Shown: positions 33,761 to 44,604, numbered from the stretch's first letter. The stretch: 64,000 nucleotides of DNA from Fomes fomentarius (GCA_022606135.1 JABYQN010000003.1:806001-870000), one strand, 5' to 3'. The notes: generated from the sequence alone by a model not told the origin. A program made the numbers and translations.

Positions 33761-35835
33761 CTACTGTTCAACTTTGTGGAAGAAGACACCCGCCCGCTCC
33801 CGAATAGTCTCACCCTTCCATGGTTGACCATCCTCGATACCTATGAACGCACATCCGGTGACTCTCGCAGAATGCTGATCTACCTCGCACTCGACGGTGA
33901 ACCACCCTTCCATGCTCCCATATTCGAATGGAGTTGAGTTGCGCCCATATCCGTGCGGAAAAATCGTCACCGTGTCCGCTGAATATGCTTCCGAACCACT
34001 TGTCGTACGAGTTCGGCGCAGCTTGATATGCGTTCGCCATATACCGGGGAGCGTTCCGTACAGCGTGTCATGATCAAGTTGGCCATTAGGGCTGACTGAT
34101 GTCCAGTCTGACAGGATCTTCGTGCACGGGGGCGACGTGCTCCCTGGGGCGCAGAGGAAGATGGTCCCGTACCCTAGGTCGTGGTATTCTCCGGTGTAGT
34201 GTTCGACAGGGATCCCGGATGCGTGATCTGAGGCATGAAAAGGGGACTGGTGGCGGGCTGAAGAGAAACGAGGTGTTAACGAGAACTCGTTTCCATCCGG
34301 GAGCTCGAAGCTATGCTTCAACTCTAAGTAATCATCAATGACCCGGGTACGAAGGAGGGTCTCAGCGTTATGGGATCCGTCGGCGTTCGCGAATGTGACG
34401 ATTCCGATATTGTCACTTGGGAGGAAAGTGACGTCCGTGAGGAAACCTGGTAGTCCGCCACCGTGGGAGACCATCTGCGAAGGTTACCACATATCAGAAC
34501 GAGCATGGCGGATAACTGGAGTCACAGGACCTACGTCGTGGCCCGAGTACGACACACGTTGCCAGCCCATACCATACCCAGCGATCGATAGAACAGAGCT
34601 CTGTGCTTGACCCTTGACAATGGAGTGGGCGGTAGTTATCTCCTCATAGGCTGAACGAGGGATGACCCTGTGGTTGGTGGACGGGTCAACACCTTCGTTG
34701 AGCAGTGTCGCGAGCCACTTGGTCTACATAGCATGGTATGAGTGTTGAGACTACTAGTATTGCGCTCTCAGCCAGGACTCACCATGTCGATCGTGTTAGA
34801 GATGATCCCTCCAGCGCCTGCGATCAATTCTGACAGAGACTCGCCTTTGAACCAGTAGGGTATGCGTCGACCTTGAGGGTCCCACGAATGGCTGAGTAGA
34901 CCGCTTGCTTCCGCCTCGTCTGCTCGGTACGTAGTCGAGGTCATATTCAGCGGATCGAATATCCTTTGCTGTACGAAGTCCCGGAACGCCAAACCAGAGT
35001 ACGTGGAGACAAGGTGAGCGCCAAGGATGTACATCTACTCGTCACTCGTCAGTGTCCTGCTCCTGGCGCTGCTTTCGATAAATGACACCTACGATGTTGT
35101 TGTACGACCAGTGTTCGCGCAACTCGTACTTGGTCCTCAGGTGTCGTATCCTCCGAATGATGTCGATAGGCCTATCATCTCCATGGTAGGCCGTATCATG
35201 CCTGCGAAACTCTCTTTCAGCTACATTGCGATCAAGTCTCATAAGGAGATCAAACCTCGTTAGTCCTGACACGTGAGTAAAGATATCTCGAAGGTTCGCC
35301 TTCTCCGTTGACCATTCCCGGTCGAGCTTCCAGTCCTCCGGAAGCAAAAGTTTGACTTTCGTGTCCCATGTCAGGGTCGATACGGAGGGGGCAACACGGT
35401 GACGTTGCGGCCGGTGGCGAAGTCGTCGATCAGGATACCTATCGCGCTCACGAGGAAAGCCTTTGAGCAAGATCCGATGCTGAAGAGCGTCTGCGAAGTC
35501 CACGGTGAGCTTGGCGCAGAATCACAGAAGTTGTTGCTTATTACCTCTGGTCGCACGGAGTCGCCATCTTCTGTCATGTTACCCCAAGCACCAAACTCGG
35601 TCGTGATCTTGTCACCATCCTGCCGCACAAAGCCAGTAGAGAGCCCAGGGACACCACGCTCCGTCAATAGCCTCTCTGCGAATGCCGAGATTTCCGGTGT
35701 GAGCGCCGTCTTCGTATTGTGGGCTGATGAGGTAGCTGGGTCCAGCAACGGAACCTGCGCTGGGGCACCAAAGAGGTTGGCATCTGCGCCGAGCAAGAGA
35801 GCAAGGAGTGGCAACGACTTCCTCAACGACAACAT
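33761..35835 (-). pseudogene. secreted beta-lactamase-fold serine hydrolase with a one-base frameshift
   Basis: Serine beta-lactamase/D-aminopeptidase-like (LACTB-type) hydrolase. Minus-strand exons 35545-35835, 35256-35490, 35093-35201, 34783-35034, 34535-34723, 33761-34474. A secretion signal (LRKSLPLLALLLGADA) starts the protein. Catalytic motifs are present: SCSK (SxxK), WSYNN (YxN) and SHGGGLPGF. Exon 2 is one base short: its first half reads through GRNVTVLPP and the second half continues as STLTWDTKVKLLL in another frame. The break falls in a run of five G (plus strand 35387-35391), and no GT-AG intron explains it. Either the gene is disabled, or the consensus lost one base in the homopolymer. 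Introns at 35491-35544 and 35202-35255 are both 54 bp and stop-free. Substrate unknown. Confidence 0.75.
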
Positions 35836-37000
35836 GCTGTTCAGTTGAGCAAGGTAAAGAGAGGCGGGTGCATCTTTGAATTCAAGTAAGTACAACGAAC
35901 GCCAGCCGCGCGGGTTTGCTGCGTACTGTCACTTGCCACTGATGCGCCTTGCCCGCAATATCATGATATGATGACGACAGCCCTGACAGCGCTGCGACGG
36001 TGCCACTGCGGCTGCAGGCATGATATCTAGTACATCACTGTACATTATGTAGGTCATTTACATTGTATTGGCATTCGATGATGCGGATGAATGCTGAGTC
36101 ACGCAATCATGTGCCGCAAGTTGAGACCGTGCCACACAGGACAGCTATCTCCAAAATTGGTGCCCGCTCATCTCCGACTGACGCACGCGCACTTTCGACA
36201 CGAAAAAGTCAGAAAATTCAGACAAGTTGACTGTGCTCCTGCTGCTGCACCTCTTGCTCTGGAACTAGTTATACACACTGCTACAAGCATAGCTGTACCT
36301 TGTGAATCTACATAGATACTTGGTTTTGCGAGTTACACATGCCAGATCATCTAGGAACAATCCCCAAGTTCTGACGAAGATCCGTCCACAGGAACCTCCT
36401 CTCTTCACCCTAAAGATCCCTAGCAAACTGTATACACACTCCCTACTTTCTATGTCAATTTTATATAGTCTACGAGTGATTCTGGGTTTCTAATGCCTTG
36501 CTGAAAGATGTCGCCCTTTGGCGCCCAATGACGTGGTTACTAAGGTAAGGCCAAATAGTGAATTTCTGTCCCTCGTGAGGCTTGAAAATGGCTCAGTGCA
36601 CTCAACCGTACCTCCCGATGAGTTCTATCGGCCACTCGAGGTGAGAACGTGAAGTGACCTCCCATATGTTTTTCGAATTTTTCGTGTGCAAAGTGTGCTG
36701 TGCAGTTCGGCGCTCGGCCACTAAAATCGCAACCAGCTGGAGGATGCTTGTGATTCTGAAGTCCGACGTCCGTCAGCCGACAGGTGGTCACGGTGACTGA
36801 AGGATGCGTCTCACAACTTCCGAAGTGTCGGTGGGTTAGTATAACCGTGTACTATAGGAAGTGGGTATGTTGGGCGGCCCGTCCGCTGAGTTTGCTCCTG
36901 TATGAATCCCTGACCCTGCACTCCGTGAATAACAAGTCAAATCATCCCCAGACGGCAGTATTTAACAGGCGCATGCAGAAGAGCGACGAGAGTCGCTCAA
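35836..37000. other. spacer DNA without a supported gene
   Basis: 1.17 kb upstream of the hydrolase and left of the palindrome junction. It is more A/T-rich than its surroundings around 36,100-36,500. ORFs are short and motif-free. No repeat or element end was recognised. Confidence 0.45.
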
Positions 37001-37165
37001 GGTGCGTTCCGGCGACGCACGAGATTTTTGTGTGTGGGATGCGAATTGGCGAGACAACACGGTGTGGACCCAGGTACCAACATGGTACAAGAAGAACCAC
37101 CTGCGAGCACACATCTGATGGCTATGTCATTGTGCCTACTATAAAGAACGAGAATAGTCAGCTGG
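37001..37165. repeat. inverted copy of 33584-33749 at the palindrome junction
   Basis: This segment is the reverse complement of spacer sequence 3.4 kb away and abuts the right arm. Its last three bases (TGG, 37163-37165) are also the first three bases of the ATPase-tail copy, so the two homologies overlap by a 3-bp microhomology. It fits a templated insertion made during template switching. Confidence 0.9.
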
Positions 37166-37321
37166 TCGTTCGTGTACAACCTGTTTGCGATTTTGCTCGC
37201 GGCGGGGGCGTTTGTGCGGGTGCGTATCTCGCCGGCGTATGCAGGGCTTGGGGAAATTGTCAGTGTGCTACCGGTTGTGCTGGTGGCACTGCAGTTGAAG
37301 TGGTTCAAGCCATCAGTGTGA
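37163..37321 (+). pseudogene. truncated 3' end of the P1B-ATPase (53 codons)
   Basis: Copy of the last 53 codons and stop of the ATPase, from [12 protein letters not shown] to KWFKPSV, in the opposite orientation to the intact gene. No upstream ATPase sequence is present and no start or splice site serves this frame. A 191-codon ORF (36784-37359) runs across it in a different frame and is an accidental chimera. Confidence 0.92.
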
Positions 37322-37609
37322 CAGATGTTCAGAGGGTTGACAGAAGGTTAGAGGGCTGAAGGTTAGAGGGCTGACAGAAGGTTAGAGAGGGGACAGAAGA
37401 ATATGTGAGTTTCTTGTGGTCGCGATCGCTAAATGTATATTTCTCTCTTCCGTGATCTCGCGATGATGTGTGTATGCCTCTCGTGTAACCAAACCATAGT
37501 GATCGAAACGGAATGAAATGAAATGGGTATTGGGTCTTTGTGACATTGAATACATGTGGGATACAAACAGTGTCCAGCTGTTTGAGATATCTGACCTCCT
37601 CGACGTCTC
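37322..37609. repeat. mirror of the ATPase/SILK-gene 3' interval
   Basis: Same sequence as 29,091-29,378 in reverse complement, including the tandem repeat CAGAAGGTTAGAGGG at about 37,327-37,387. It now lies downstream of the ATPase-tail fragment and of the right-arm SILK-motif gene. Confidence 0.8.
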
Positions 37610-38108
37610 TCATGCACATCTGCGGTGGTCCATCGACTGCATTCTGACGTGCCTGGCTGGGACGATATACTTTGGTGGTGGTGGTGGCGGTGCTGCGTAT
37701 AGGTTCGCTGCGTCAACGCAAATCGAATCCACGAATGATTCTGTGAACGAACGGTAAGCAGCCGTCACCCATCGTCCATCGTACTGATGCGACATGTCGA
37801 TGATACTCACTGAGCATCCGCGAAGCAGCGCTCGGCGGCTTTATGTGGGGTGGGTCGAGGGGCGAGTAAAAGCGGACCTCGTCATCCTCGGAGAAGCTGA
37901 CGCATCTCTTCTGAGATGGCGGCACATCCATGCTGGTCGCTGACGGCCTTCCAGAGGCAGCGTACGTGGTGAGCATCGAACTGCCGGATGGCGCTCTAAC
38001 AAGTGCGTGGGTGTATTGCGCAGACTCGGACGAGGTCGTGGATGTGGATGATACGGAGGTTCGCTTCAAAATGCTGCGGGGGTGGGGTATGGCAGTGATG
38101 GAGAACAT
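37610..38108 (-). CDS. small SILK/RVxF-motif protein (right-arm copy)
   Basis: Exact mirror of 28592-29090. Exons 37811-38108 and 37610-37740, 142 residues, with SILK at 12-15 and RCVSF at 68-72. Its likely TATA box (TATAAATA on the minus strand) is at 38288-38295 and is unchanged. Both copies therefore have the same promoter and may both be active. Function inferred only from the motif pair. Confidence 0.6.
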
Positions 38109-38890
38109 ATCTGTTGGCAAAGAAAGGGATACTGATCGTGAGCAGATAGCACGGAGCAAGAAGAAACGGAGTGCACGTACCTGAATGCAGAGGCAAAGAT
38201 GTAGCTGAGGAGTGAAGCGAAAGTTGCGCCAGGCAACTGTGGTGATGAGGGAGACTTGGGTGCCCAAATCATCGTGTTAAGCACGTCTATTTATACATGT
38301 CAGAGCGAGTCCACACAGCCATCTAGGATAGGAGTGGCAGCTTATAAATTGCAGCGGGACTGGCTGGATGTCCCACTTGGACATGTCGGATTGAGGATGG
38401 GGCTGGCAGCTGGGCGGTAAGATTCCAGCTGAAGCCAAAGAACGTGCGGGAGCTAGGCCTAGAACATCGGAAAAGCATATAAGGGCTGGCTGTATTCAAG
38501 AACAAGTGTCGGGACCTAATGCGATGGATACCCCTGTCTGGAGCCTTCAAAGCCATCGGACCAGTGTCAGTCTCATTGGGCTTCGTAAGGCGGAGCGAAT
38601 TGAAGCAGCTGGAATTCTCCTTTATTTTGTTGAAATAACGAAGCTAGCAACCGCATTTCCAGCGGTGTACGATACATGTAGTGAGTGCCGGAAGCAGGAC
38701 CATCGTCTACTTATATCTGGCGCTAGTCACAGCGGAAGGTACATGCTGGCGCTTACGGTCACTCGGAAGTTGTGGTCCTGCCACTGCCACCGGGTCAACT
38801 CAAGCTCAGAGTTGTCCATAGATTTGGCGCAGCGGATACAAACTCTCGCCTTCAGCTGCACCTCTGCTGTCACCAGCAGCGCCCTCAACC
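38109..38890. promoter_or_regulatory. divergent promoter region, SILK-motif gene and GTPase (right arm)
   Basis: Mirror of 27,810-28,591, with no difference seen. It contains the TATA box of the SILK-motif gene at 38288-38295 and the presumed promoter of the GTPase. Confidence 0.5.
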
Positions 38891-40004
38891 ATGATGTCAG
38901 CACTCTGCCAGAGAATGTCGCTTGCAACATCATCAACCTTGGCAAGGCTCGCTGGTTCATCGCATCCGGGTGTAGAGCCAGTAGTACGACGATGCATGTC
39001 GAACAAGGCCACAAGCGATGTTTTTGCACACGCCCAATCAGCAGAGTTCCTCGCAGCAGCGGCCACGTCGAATTCATTACCAAACTTGCAGGGTCGTCCC
39101 GAGGTCAGCTCTCGAGCACTTCCTCTTCTTGAGGGTGTACATGCTGACCACATCACACTAACTCGCAGGTCATCGTAACAGGTAGGTCCCACGTACCCAT
39201 CCACGTTGCCGTTGCGTTATGTACTATACTCAACTAAGAATAGGTCGTGCCAACGTGGGTAAATCGACCCTCCTGAACGCCATCCTCGGGAGACGCAACT
39301 TGCTTCACATGAGCAAAAAACCCGTACGTGGCAAACAGTCTGCTGTGTCGAAGCCCGGAAGCTGACACTTCCTATTGATTATGTACATCATTGGTCGTAT
39401 TTGCCATGCCATCCGCCTTGCTGACTATTAACGTGCGGTCTGCCACAGGGCCGGACCCAGACACTCAATTTTTATCGTGTTGGCCCTCCGCCGGGGCACC
39501 TCGTCCTAGTAGACGCGCCAGGGTATGGTGCACGCGGACGTGCTGAATGGGGCGAGCTCTTTGAGCACTACGTGCGGAATCGTCAGGAGTGAGCACATCT
39601 CCCTCCTCCCCCTTCTCTCTCCTCCTCCCAGACTCAGCAGCTCACACCAACACCCGCCTTGCAGACTCCGCCGCGTCTTCATCCTCTTCCACGCCTCGCA
39701 CGGGCTGAACGACACAGACCGGCTCATGCTCCAGTCTCTCGACGCGCACTGCCAGTCCTCTGGCGGGCTCCGGTGGACGCTGCAGGCGATAATCACAAAG
39801 GTCGACACTCTGCGCTCGAGCGAGCTCCAGAACACGATCAAGGGTATTCAGCGCGACATCTTCGAAACGGCACCCACGTGCTTGCCACCGATCCTCACGT
39901 CCGCGCACCAGCAACCACGTTTCGGTGTGGACGCGATGCGGGCGAGCATCGCTGAGACGTGTGGGCTCGCGAAGGCCGAGACAAGAGTGTATCGTCCGCC
40001 ATAA
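38891..40004 (+). CDS. MRX8: EngB/YihA-type GTPase, probably mitochondrial (right-arm copy)
   Basis: Mirror of 26696-27809, exons 38891-39103, 39169-39181, 39244-39323, 39449-39588, 39665-40004. The 261-residue product is the same as the left copy, with G1 GRANVGKST, G3 DAPGYG and G4 TKVD intact. The first exon ends LPNLQGRPE and the 13-nt microexon encodes VIVT plus the first base of the P-loop glycine codon. A housekeeping organelle-ribosome GTPase in two identical copies is unusual, so dosage or one silent copy should be considered. Confidence 0.9.
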
Positions 40005-40681
40005 GGTTGGATTAGCATGGCATGCTTAATCACCATCGATCGAGTCGTCCCGACTCCTCCGCTCAACTCTTAGAATTTGACATTGGATTGTTGGTAGCTG
40101 AGCGTCTACCAAGCTTGTTGAGTTTGGAATGTCTCACTTTCCTCACACCCTGTGAACTGCGCATTTAGCACGACGCCGGAAGTCGAGCCGAGGGGACGAA
40201 GTACACGAAGATCAGAGTGTGAGCCCATCAAAGTCAGTTGGACTCGAGAGACGACGACGACAGTCCCGCACCAAATTCATGCATTGTGCATCGTGTAGGA
40301 ATACGACAGCGAAGGGGATCATGCAGGTTCCGCAAGTAGTCCGTACGGTGGGGACATGCTTCAACGCGTCGTTACACCGTGTCTAAGGTGGCACGTAGGC
40401 TATTCAGAGACCTGTGGAAGGAGGGCGTCCAGAATTCGTTTTATATACATGCGTGTCCCGGCGACTAGGATGAAACACACTGTACAGGCAATCAATAGCA
40501 GTCCACGACTCGCACTAGCAGAGGCCAAGTTGTTCGAGTGGCCTGCAAGGCACTGTCCCGGACAAGAGTGAGTTCACAGCTTGGCAAGGAACCTGTGCAC
40601 TTGTTATCACTCACACTTCTCAGAAAGCGTACACCGCGTAAGCAGTCACTAGAACGAGAAGATCCGGCCCTCGTGCGCTGG
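40005..40681. other. convergent 3' intergenic region, GTPase to P450 (right arm)
   Basis: Mirror of 26,019-26,695; no difference seen and no feature recognised. Confidence 0.5.
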
Positions 40682-42958
40682 TCATACTTCTCCCACCAGC
40701 AGCGTTGCATGTTCTGCTGACCGGAACTGTATGTCGCACGGGAACGGCTTTGGCTCCCTGGATTGAACACTTTGTCAGCCGCTGTCTGGTGCCACTGCTG
40801 CCCACAACCTAGTTGTCATACCGGACGGACTTACGTGACAAATCTGCTCACAAACTCCTCTGCGACCTCGATCTCCTTACCAAACTTGTCCTTGGCCTTC
40901 CCAATTTCAAGACAGGCGAGCATAGTTGCGATCGCAATCCACATGGTGCCATACACCATATGCTGACCTGGGCATACGCGCCGCCCAAAGCCGAATGCCA
41001 CATCCTCCGGATCGAGGATGTCTGGGTTCAGCACTAGTGTGCCTTCCTCAGACTTGAGGAAGCGCTCGGGCTTGAAGGTGAGTGCATCTGGGTAAACCTG
41101 TTCGTCATGTAGGATTGACCTGCGGAGTGCCACAGTGACGACGGTAGGTGATGAATATGTAGCCCGGTTGACACAGTGGGACTAGGTTGGGCGCACCAGA
41201 TGTTCACCAGGATCAACGAGTCCTTCTCGAGGAAGTAGCCGTTGTATAGATCGTCCATGCGGAGCTTGTGAGGAAGGTCTGTTGCATAGCATAATCCCTC
41301 AGGTTACAATCTCACACCTCAAAAGTTGTGATATGTGCCTACCGAGGCCAATCACGGGATGCCAACGGAGCGTTTCCTTGATGAGTGCATCGACGTAGGG
41401 CACGGCACCGAAGTCGTTGAATGTCGGGAGGCGATGTGTCCCAATCACTTTCTCGAGTTCGCGACGGGCGCGTTCCTGAACCTCCGGATAGAGCAACATG
41501 GCAAGAATGAACGTGTGCAGCGCTGCCGCAGTCTATGGGCAGTAATGTCAACATCCATGCTATGAGTCGGCCCTGTCAGATACCAACTGTTTCTGCACCG
41601 GCTAAGGAACAAATGTCAGGTTCTAGTGGACTGACAGCACCAGACAGCGATCCTTACCAAGGTACATCGTTGCGGTGGTCATCTTTACGTGGCGCTCAAC
41701 TTGCTCGGACCCTTCGTCACCGAATTCTTCTACAAGTGTTTTAGCCATGCAATCATCTGCGTTCCCTGAGTTCTGGGTAAAAGAAGCCATGCTTCAGCGC
41801 AAACAGACTCGGATGCCTATACTGCGAAATCATGCAAGGAGGAGCTTACTAGACGCTTCATGAAGTTCATGTATGGCATCTGGAGTTGCAAGGTGGCTTT
41901 CCTGTGCCATGCCCTGGCCACACGTTGGAATGTAGCTCCAGGGAGCCATGCCGGAATATGCTTGACTGTGCAAACAATCAGTCGTGGGGCATACTGGCGC
42001 GAAAGGAGACGCACGAATGGGGGCGATATCAACCAGGTATAGTCCAGCTACGGCACATTCTCCCATACACTCTTGACCAGCTTCCGCTAGCTCAATGAAT
42101 GGGTCATGTTCGGGAAGAACCTTGATCCCATAGGTCACGTCCATAATGTTTGCTCCGATCAAGCTAAAGTCAAGCACCAGCCAGACCAAGCGGAATGAGT
42201 GTGTGTGATGAAGTGATGGGCTAACACTCCTCACTGCTTCAGGTGGACGGGTAGGCGAGCTCCATGCTCCTCGGCCAGTCGGCGGACAAACTGGTGGACA
42301 TGGTTGCGAAGGATTGGGCGGTACTTTGCGAAGGAAGTGGAATGGAAATCGAGGCGCGCCATCTTCCTGCAAACGCGCCAGTCCTCGCCGTAGTCCATTG
42401 AGGCAAAATTCCATCCAAAGCCGGCACTGTATGCAGAGATGCAATCAAGACATAGGGAAGGAAGGCAGACAAAGTACTGACAGCTCGTTCAACATGACCA
42501 TGCGGGGCCTGAAGAGTCGAGATCGGCCAGCGTCAGAAACAGACAAGCCGCTTGTTCACAGAGAAAGATAGACGATCACGGACCTGTCTGAGTATATCGA
42601 GGATCGCCTGTCGAGCAGTTCTGTCGCAGATCCGAGTGTGTCGAGCACAATGATGTTCACACCGAGTGCGTTGAGGCGCAAGATATCAGTGTCTGTCACG
42701 AGGTTAGAAACGGCATTTCACAATGAACATGAGCGATGAATCGAAGGAACACTCACTGTACTTGCGACATAGTTCCTTGAACTTGGCGAATGGATAGTCG
42801 TCTGGTGGAGGAATATCACGAACATTGCCTACGAGAGGGAGTCCAGGGGGCCCGGGTGGAAGACGGGTACCCGCACGACGCCCTAATCGGCGAGAGAGTG
42901 CAAACAGGAAGATGAGTAAGAGCCCGGATACAGCCAAGACGCACCCTATGTCTTCCAT
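40682..42958 (-). CDS. cytochrome P450 (right-arm copy)
   Basis: Mirror of 23742-26018 with the same 12 exons: 42757-42958, 42584-42692, 42482-42508, 42235-42426, 42015-42163, 41850-41965, 41658-41772, 41588-41601, 41343-41532, 41197-41278, 40835-41119, 40682-40757. All splice sites and frames are intact, giving 518 residues with AGAETT, ETLR, PERF and FGFGRRVCPG. About 24 residues differ from the left copy, all in exons 1-10. Examples: PPPDDYPFAKF against PPLDEYPFAKY, VNIIVLDTLGSAT against LNIIVLDTLEAAT, VIGL against VIDL. Exons 11-12 are identical. Differences fall in the half of P450s that holds most substrate-recognition regions, so the copies may differ in substrate. Confidence 0.92.
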
Positions 42959-44082
42959 GTCGCAAACCCGGGGAATTTTCACATCGCGACGCCGCATTGC
43001 TTGTAGGATTTATACCTGAGCAGCGCTGAATGGCACGTGTCTGAGGTCAAAGTTTGGTAAACTCCGCCAAGCATCGGCAACACTTTGTAAAAACCGGAGC
43101 TAGTTCGCTCACCGGTATGGGCGCAAAAATTGGAGTGCTGGCTTGAATCAGACCCACGGTGTTCATGGAATCCTTCATCTGGAGTCGTCAGGGAATTGAA
43201 TGTTTGTGGATACCCTGTTTCCTTGTGCACTGACACCCTTGACATCTTCATGCACATCTGATTAAAGAAGTGAGTAGTGATCAGTTATTATTCTGTATCC
43301 TGTAATCGCCCACCGTCCTGCTTCACCAGGTCAGTACACAATCCTTTGTGCGGCAGTCTACGGCCCTGTCACGTCTGGATATACCTCACTTGTACATCAC
43401 CGATCGAATGAAAGATGGAGATCGAGCACGGTTTGACATATTTCGGAGGTGAACGACTTCTCGGTATTGACCACGATGTACCGATGTCAGCGAAACTGGA
43501 CTTCAAGATGTTCATTGAGAGACCTCTACGAATACGTGTCTTCAAGCTCGCCGATTATATTGGCTTTGAGGATGATCTCATGAGCAGGGTACCTACTTGA
43601 TGAGTCGATTCCACCAAGAATAACAGAGCGATTCCTGTGAGAATACCTACGGCCAGCGTGACGCTGGTGGACGACATGGGAACGTTGGTTATCGCAACGA
43701 TCCCAAACGCCTATCTATGGGCGTCGGTGTGCGGACAGGGCGCACGTGCATAATAACGCTGGGCAATAGACGGCGTCGACGTCGCTCAGAGCCAGAGTCA
43801 GGCTCCTTCCCGCCTCCACTTCGAGTTGAGGGACTGAACCAAGGAGGAGGGAGTACAGGGTATACTCCACACATAAGCCTTCACCCAAGTAGACGCACAC
43901 TCAGGTTAAATCACGTGCTATGTTAGTCCCTCAACTCTCAGTGGTCCTGGAGGCTGGCGTCAAACACATAGGAAGACTTCATCCTGGCTTTGACTTGTGT
44001 ACTGACTGTATACCGCAGTACTTAGTGGGTACTGGTAGCTGAACGTCTACACGTTAAATGAAGTGAACCGGTACCTTGCAGA
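42959..44082. other. P450 promoter and outer palindrome end, then unique DNA
   Basis: Up to about 43,800 this aligns with 22,805-23,700 in reverse complement with many changes. The TATA-like TATAAAT before the right P450 is kept. From 43,800 to 44,082 no homology within the window was seen. Short ORFs (for example 43415-43600) are not conserved between arms. Confidence 0.5.
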
Positions 44083-44604
44083 TAGTGTATAGGGCAGAAT
44101 TGTTTTGGGCAATTCTGCCGGCAGATATGGCACAACGGCAATTGCCAAAGGCGGCAAAATCTGGCAGATATTTGGCGCCCGCGCGAGTCCGTACCACAAT
44201 TTCTGCAGAATTCTTGCTCTCAATTCTAATCGCGAGACTTCCGAAGTGACCTAGAGTGAATTTTACAGACTGATGAGAGTGAATGCGAGACAATGTCGAC
44301 TAATTGGCCTTTGAGCAGGTGGACCCAATCACCCCGTCCGGCGTCTACCTCAGACTACCTGTGGGATGGTCTCAAGACCTTCCAAATCGCCCCGATCCTC
44401 TCTTGTCGCATTTTGAAAGCTGTTAAGAACTTTTTTTCATACTTCCATCAGCTCTACGGGTCACCATATGACGAGAATTGATTGTATGCTCATCGGCGCT
44501 TAGGTTTATCTGCCATATTTTGCCCGCTACCTTCGCCGGCAGAATGGCAATTGCCGCTGGCACATGCCAAATGGCAGAATGGCAGCATTCTGCCTCGCAC
44601 ACTA
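44083..44604. mobile_element. 522-bp hAT-like MITE with 8-bp target-site duplication
   Basis: The left end reads TAGTGTATAGGGCAGAATTG, and the reverse complement of the right end reads TAGTGTGCGAGGCAGAATGC. Both are followed by similar subterminal sequence including CGGCAATTGCC and GGCAAAAT-TGGCAGATA, so the inverted similarity extends about 90-100 bp. The element is flanked by direct repeats CTTGCAGA at 44075-44082 and 44605-44612. An 8-bp duplication with TAG-starting inverted repeats is the hAT superfamily pattern. The interior has no transposase, only short ORFs, so it is non-autonomous. Small stem-loops (GGCAGAATTG/CAATTCTGCC at 44093-44119; GGCAGAATG/CATTCTGCC at 44573-44594) lie just inside each end. 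Confidence 0.75.

Larger units (their letters stand above)
37163..43800. repeat. right arm of the ~6.7 kb inverted repeat
   Basis: Reverse complement of 22,805-29,537. 37,163-41,271 looks identical to the left arm. 41,272 to about 43,000 differs by about 5 percent, and about 43,000-43,800 is diverged with indels. The inner border is exact (37,163); the outer border is blurred near the motif TGACTCTG (43,793-43,800 in reverse complement). Confidence 0.95.

Noticed and set aside
36784..37359. 191-codon plus-strand ORF crossing the palindrome junction
   Set aside because: It strings together spacer DNA, the inverted insert and an off-frame reading of the ATPase tail. No motif, start context or splice logic supports it.
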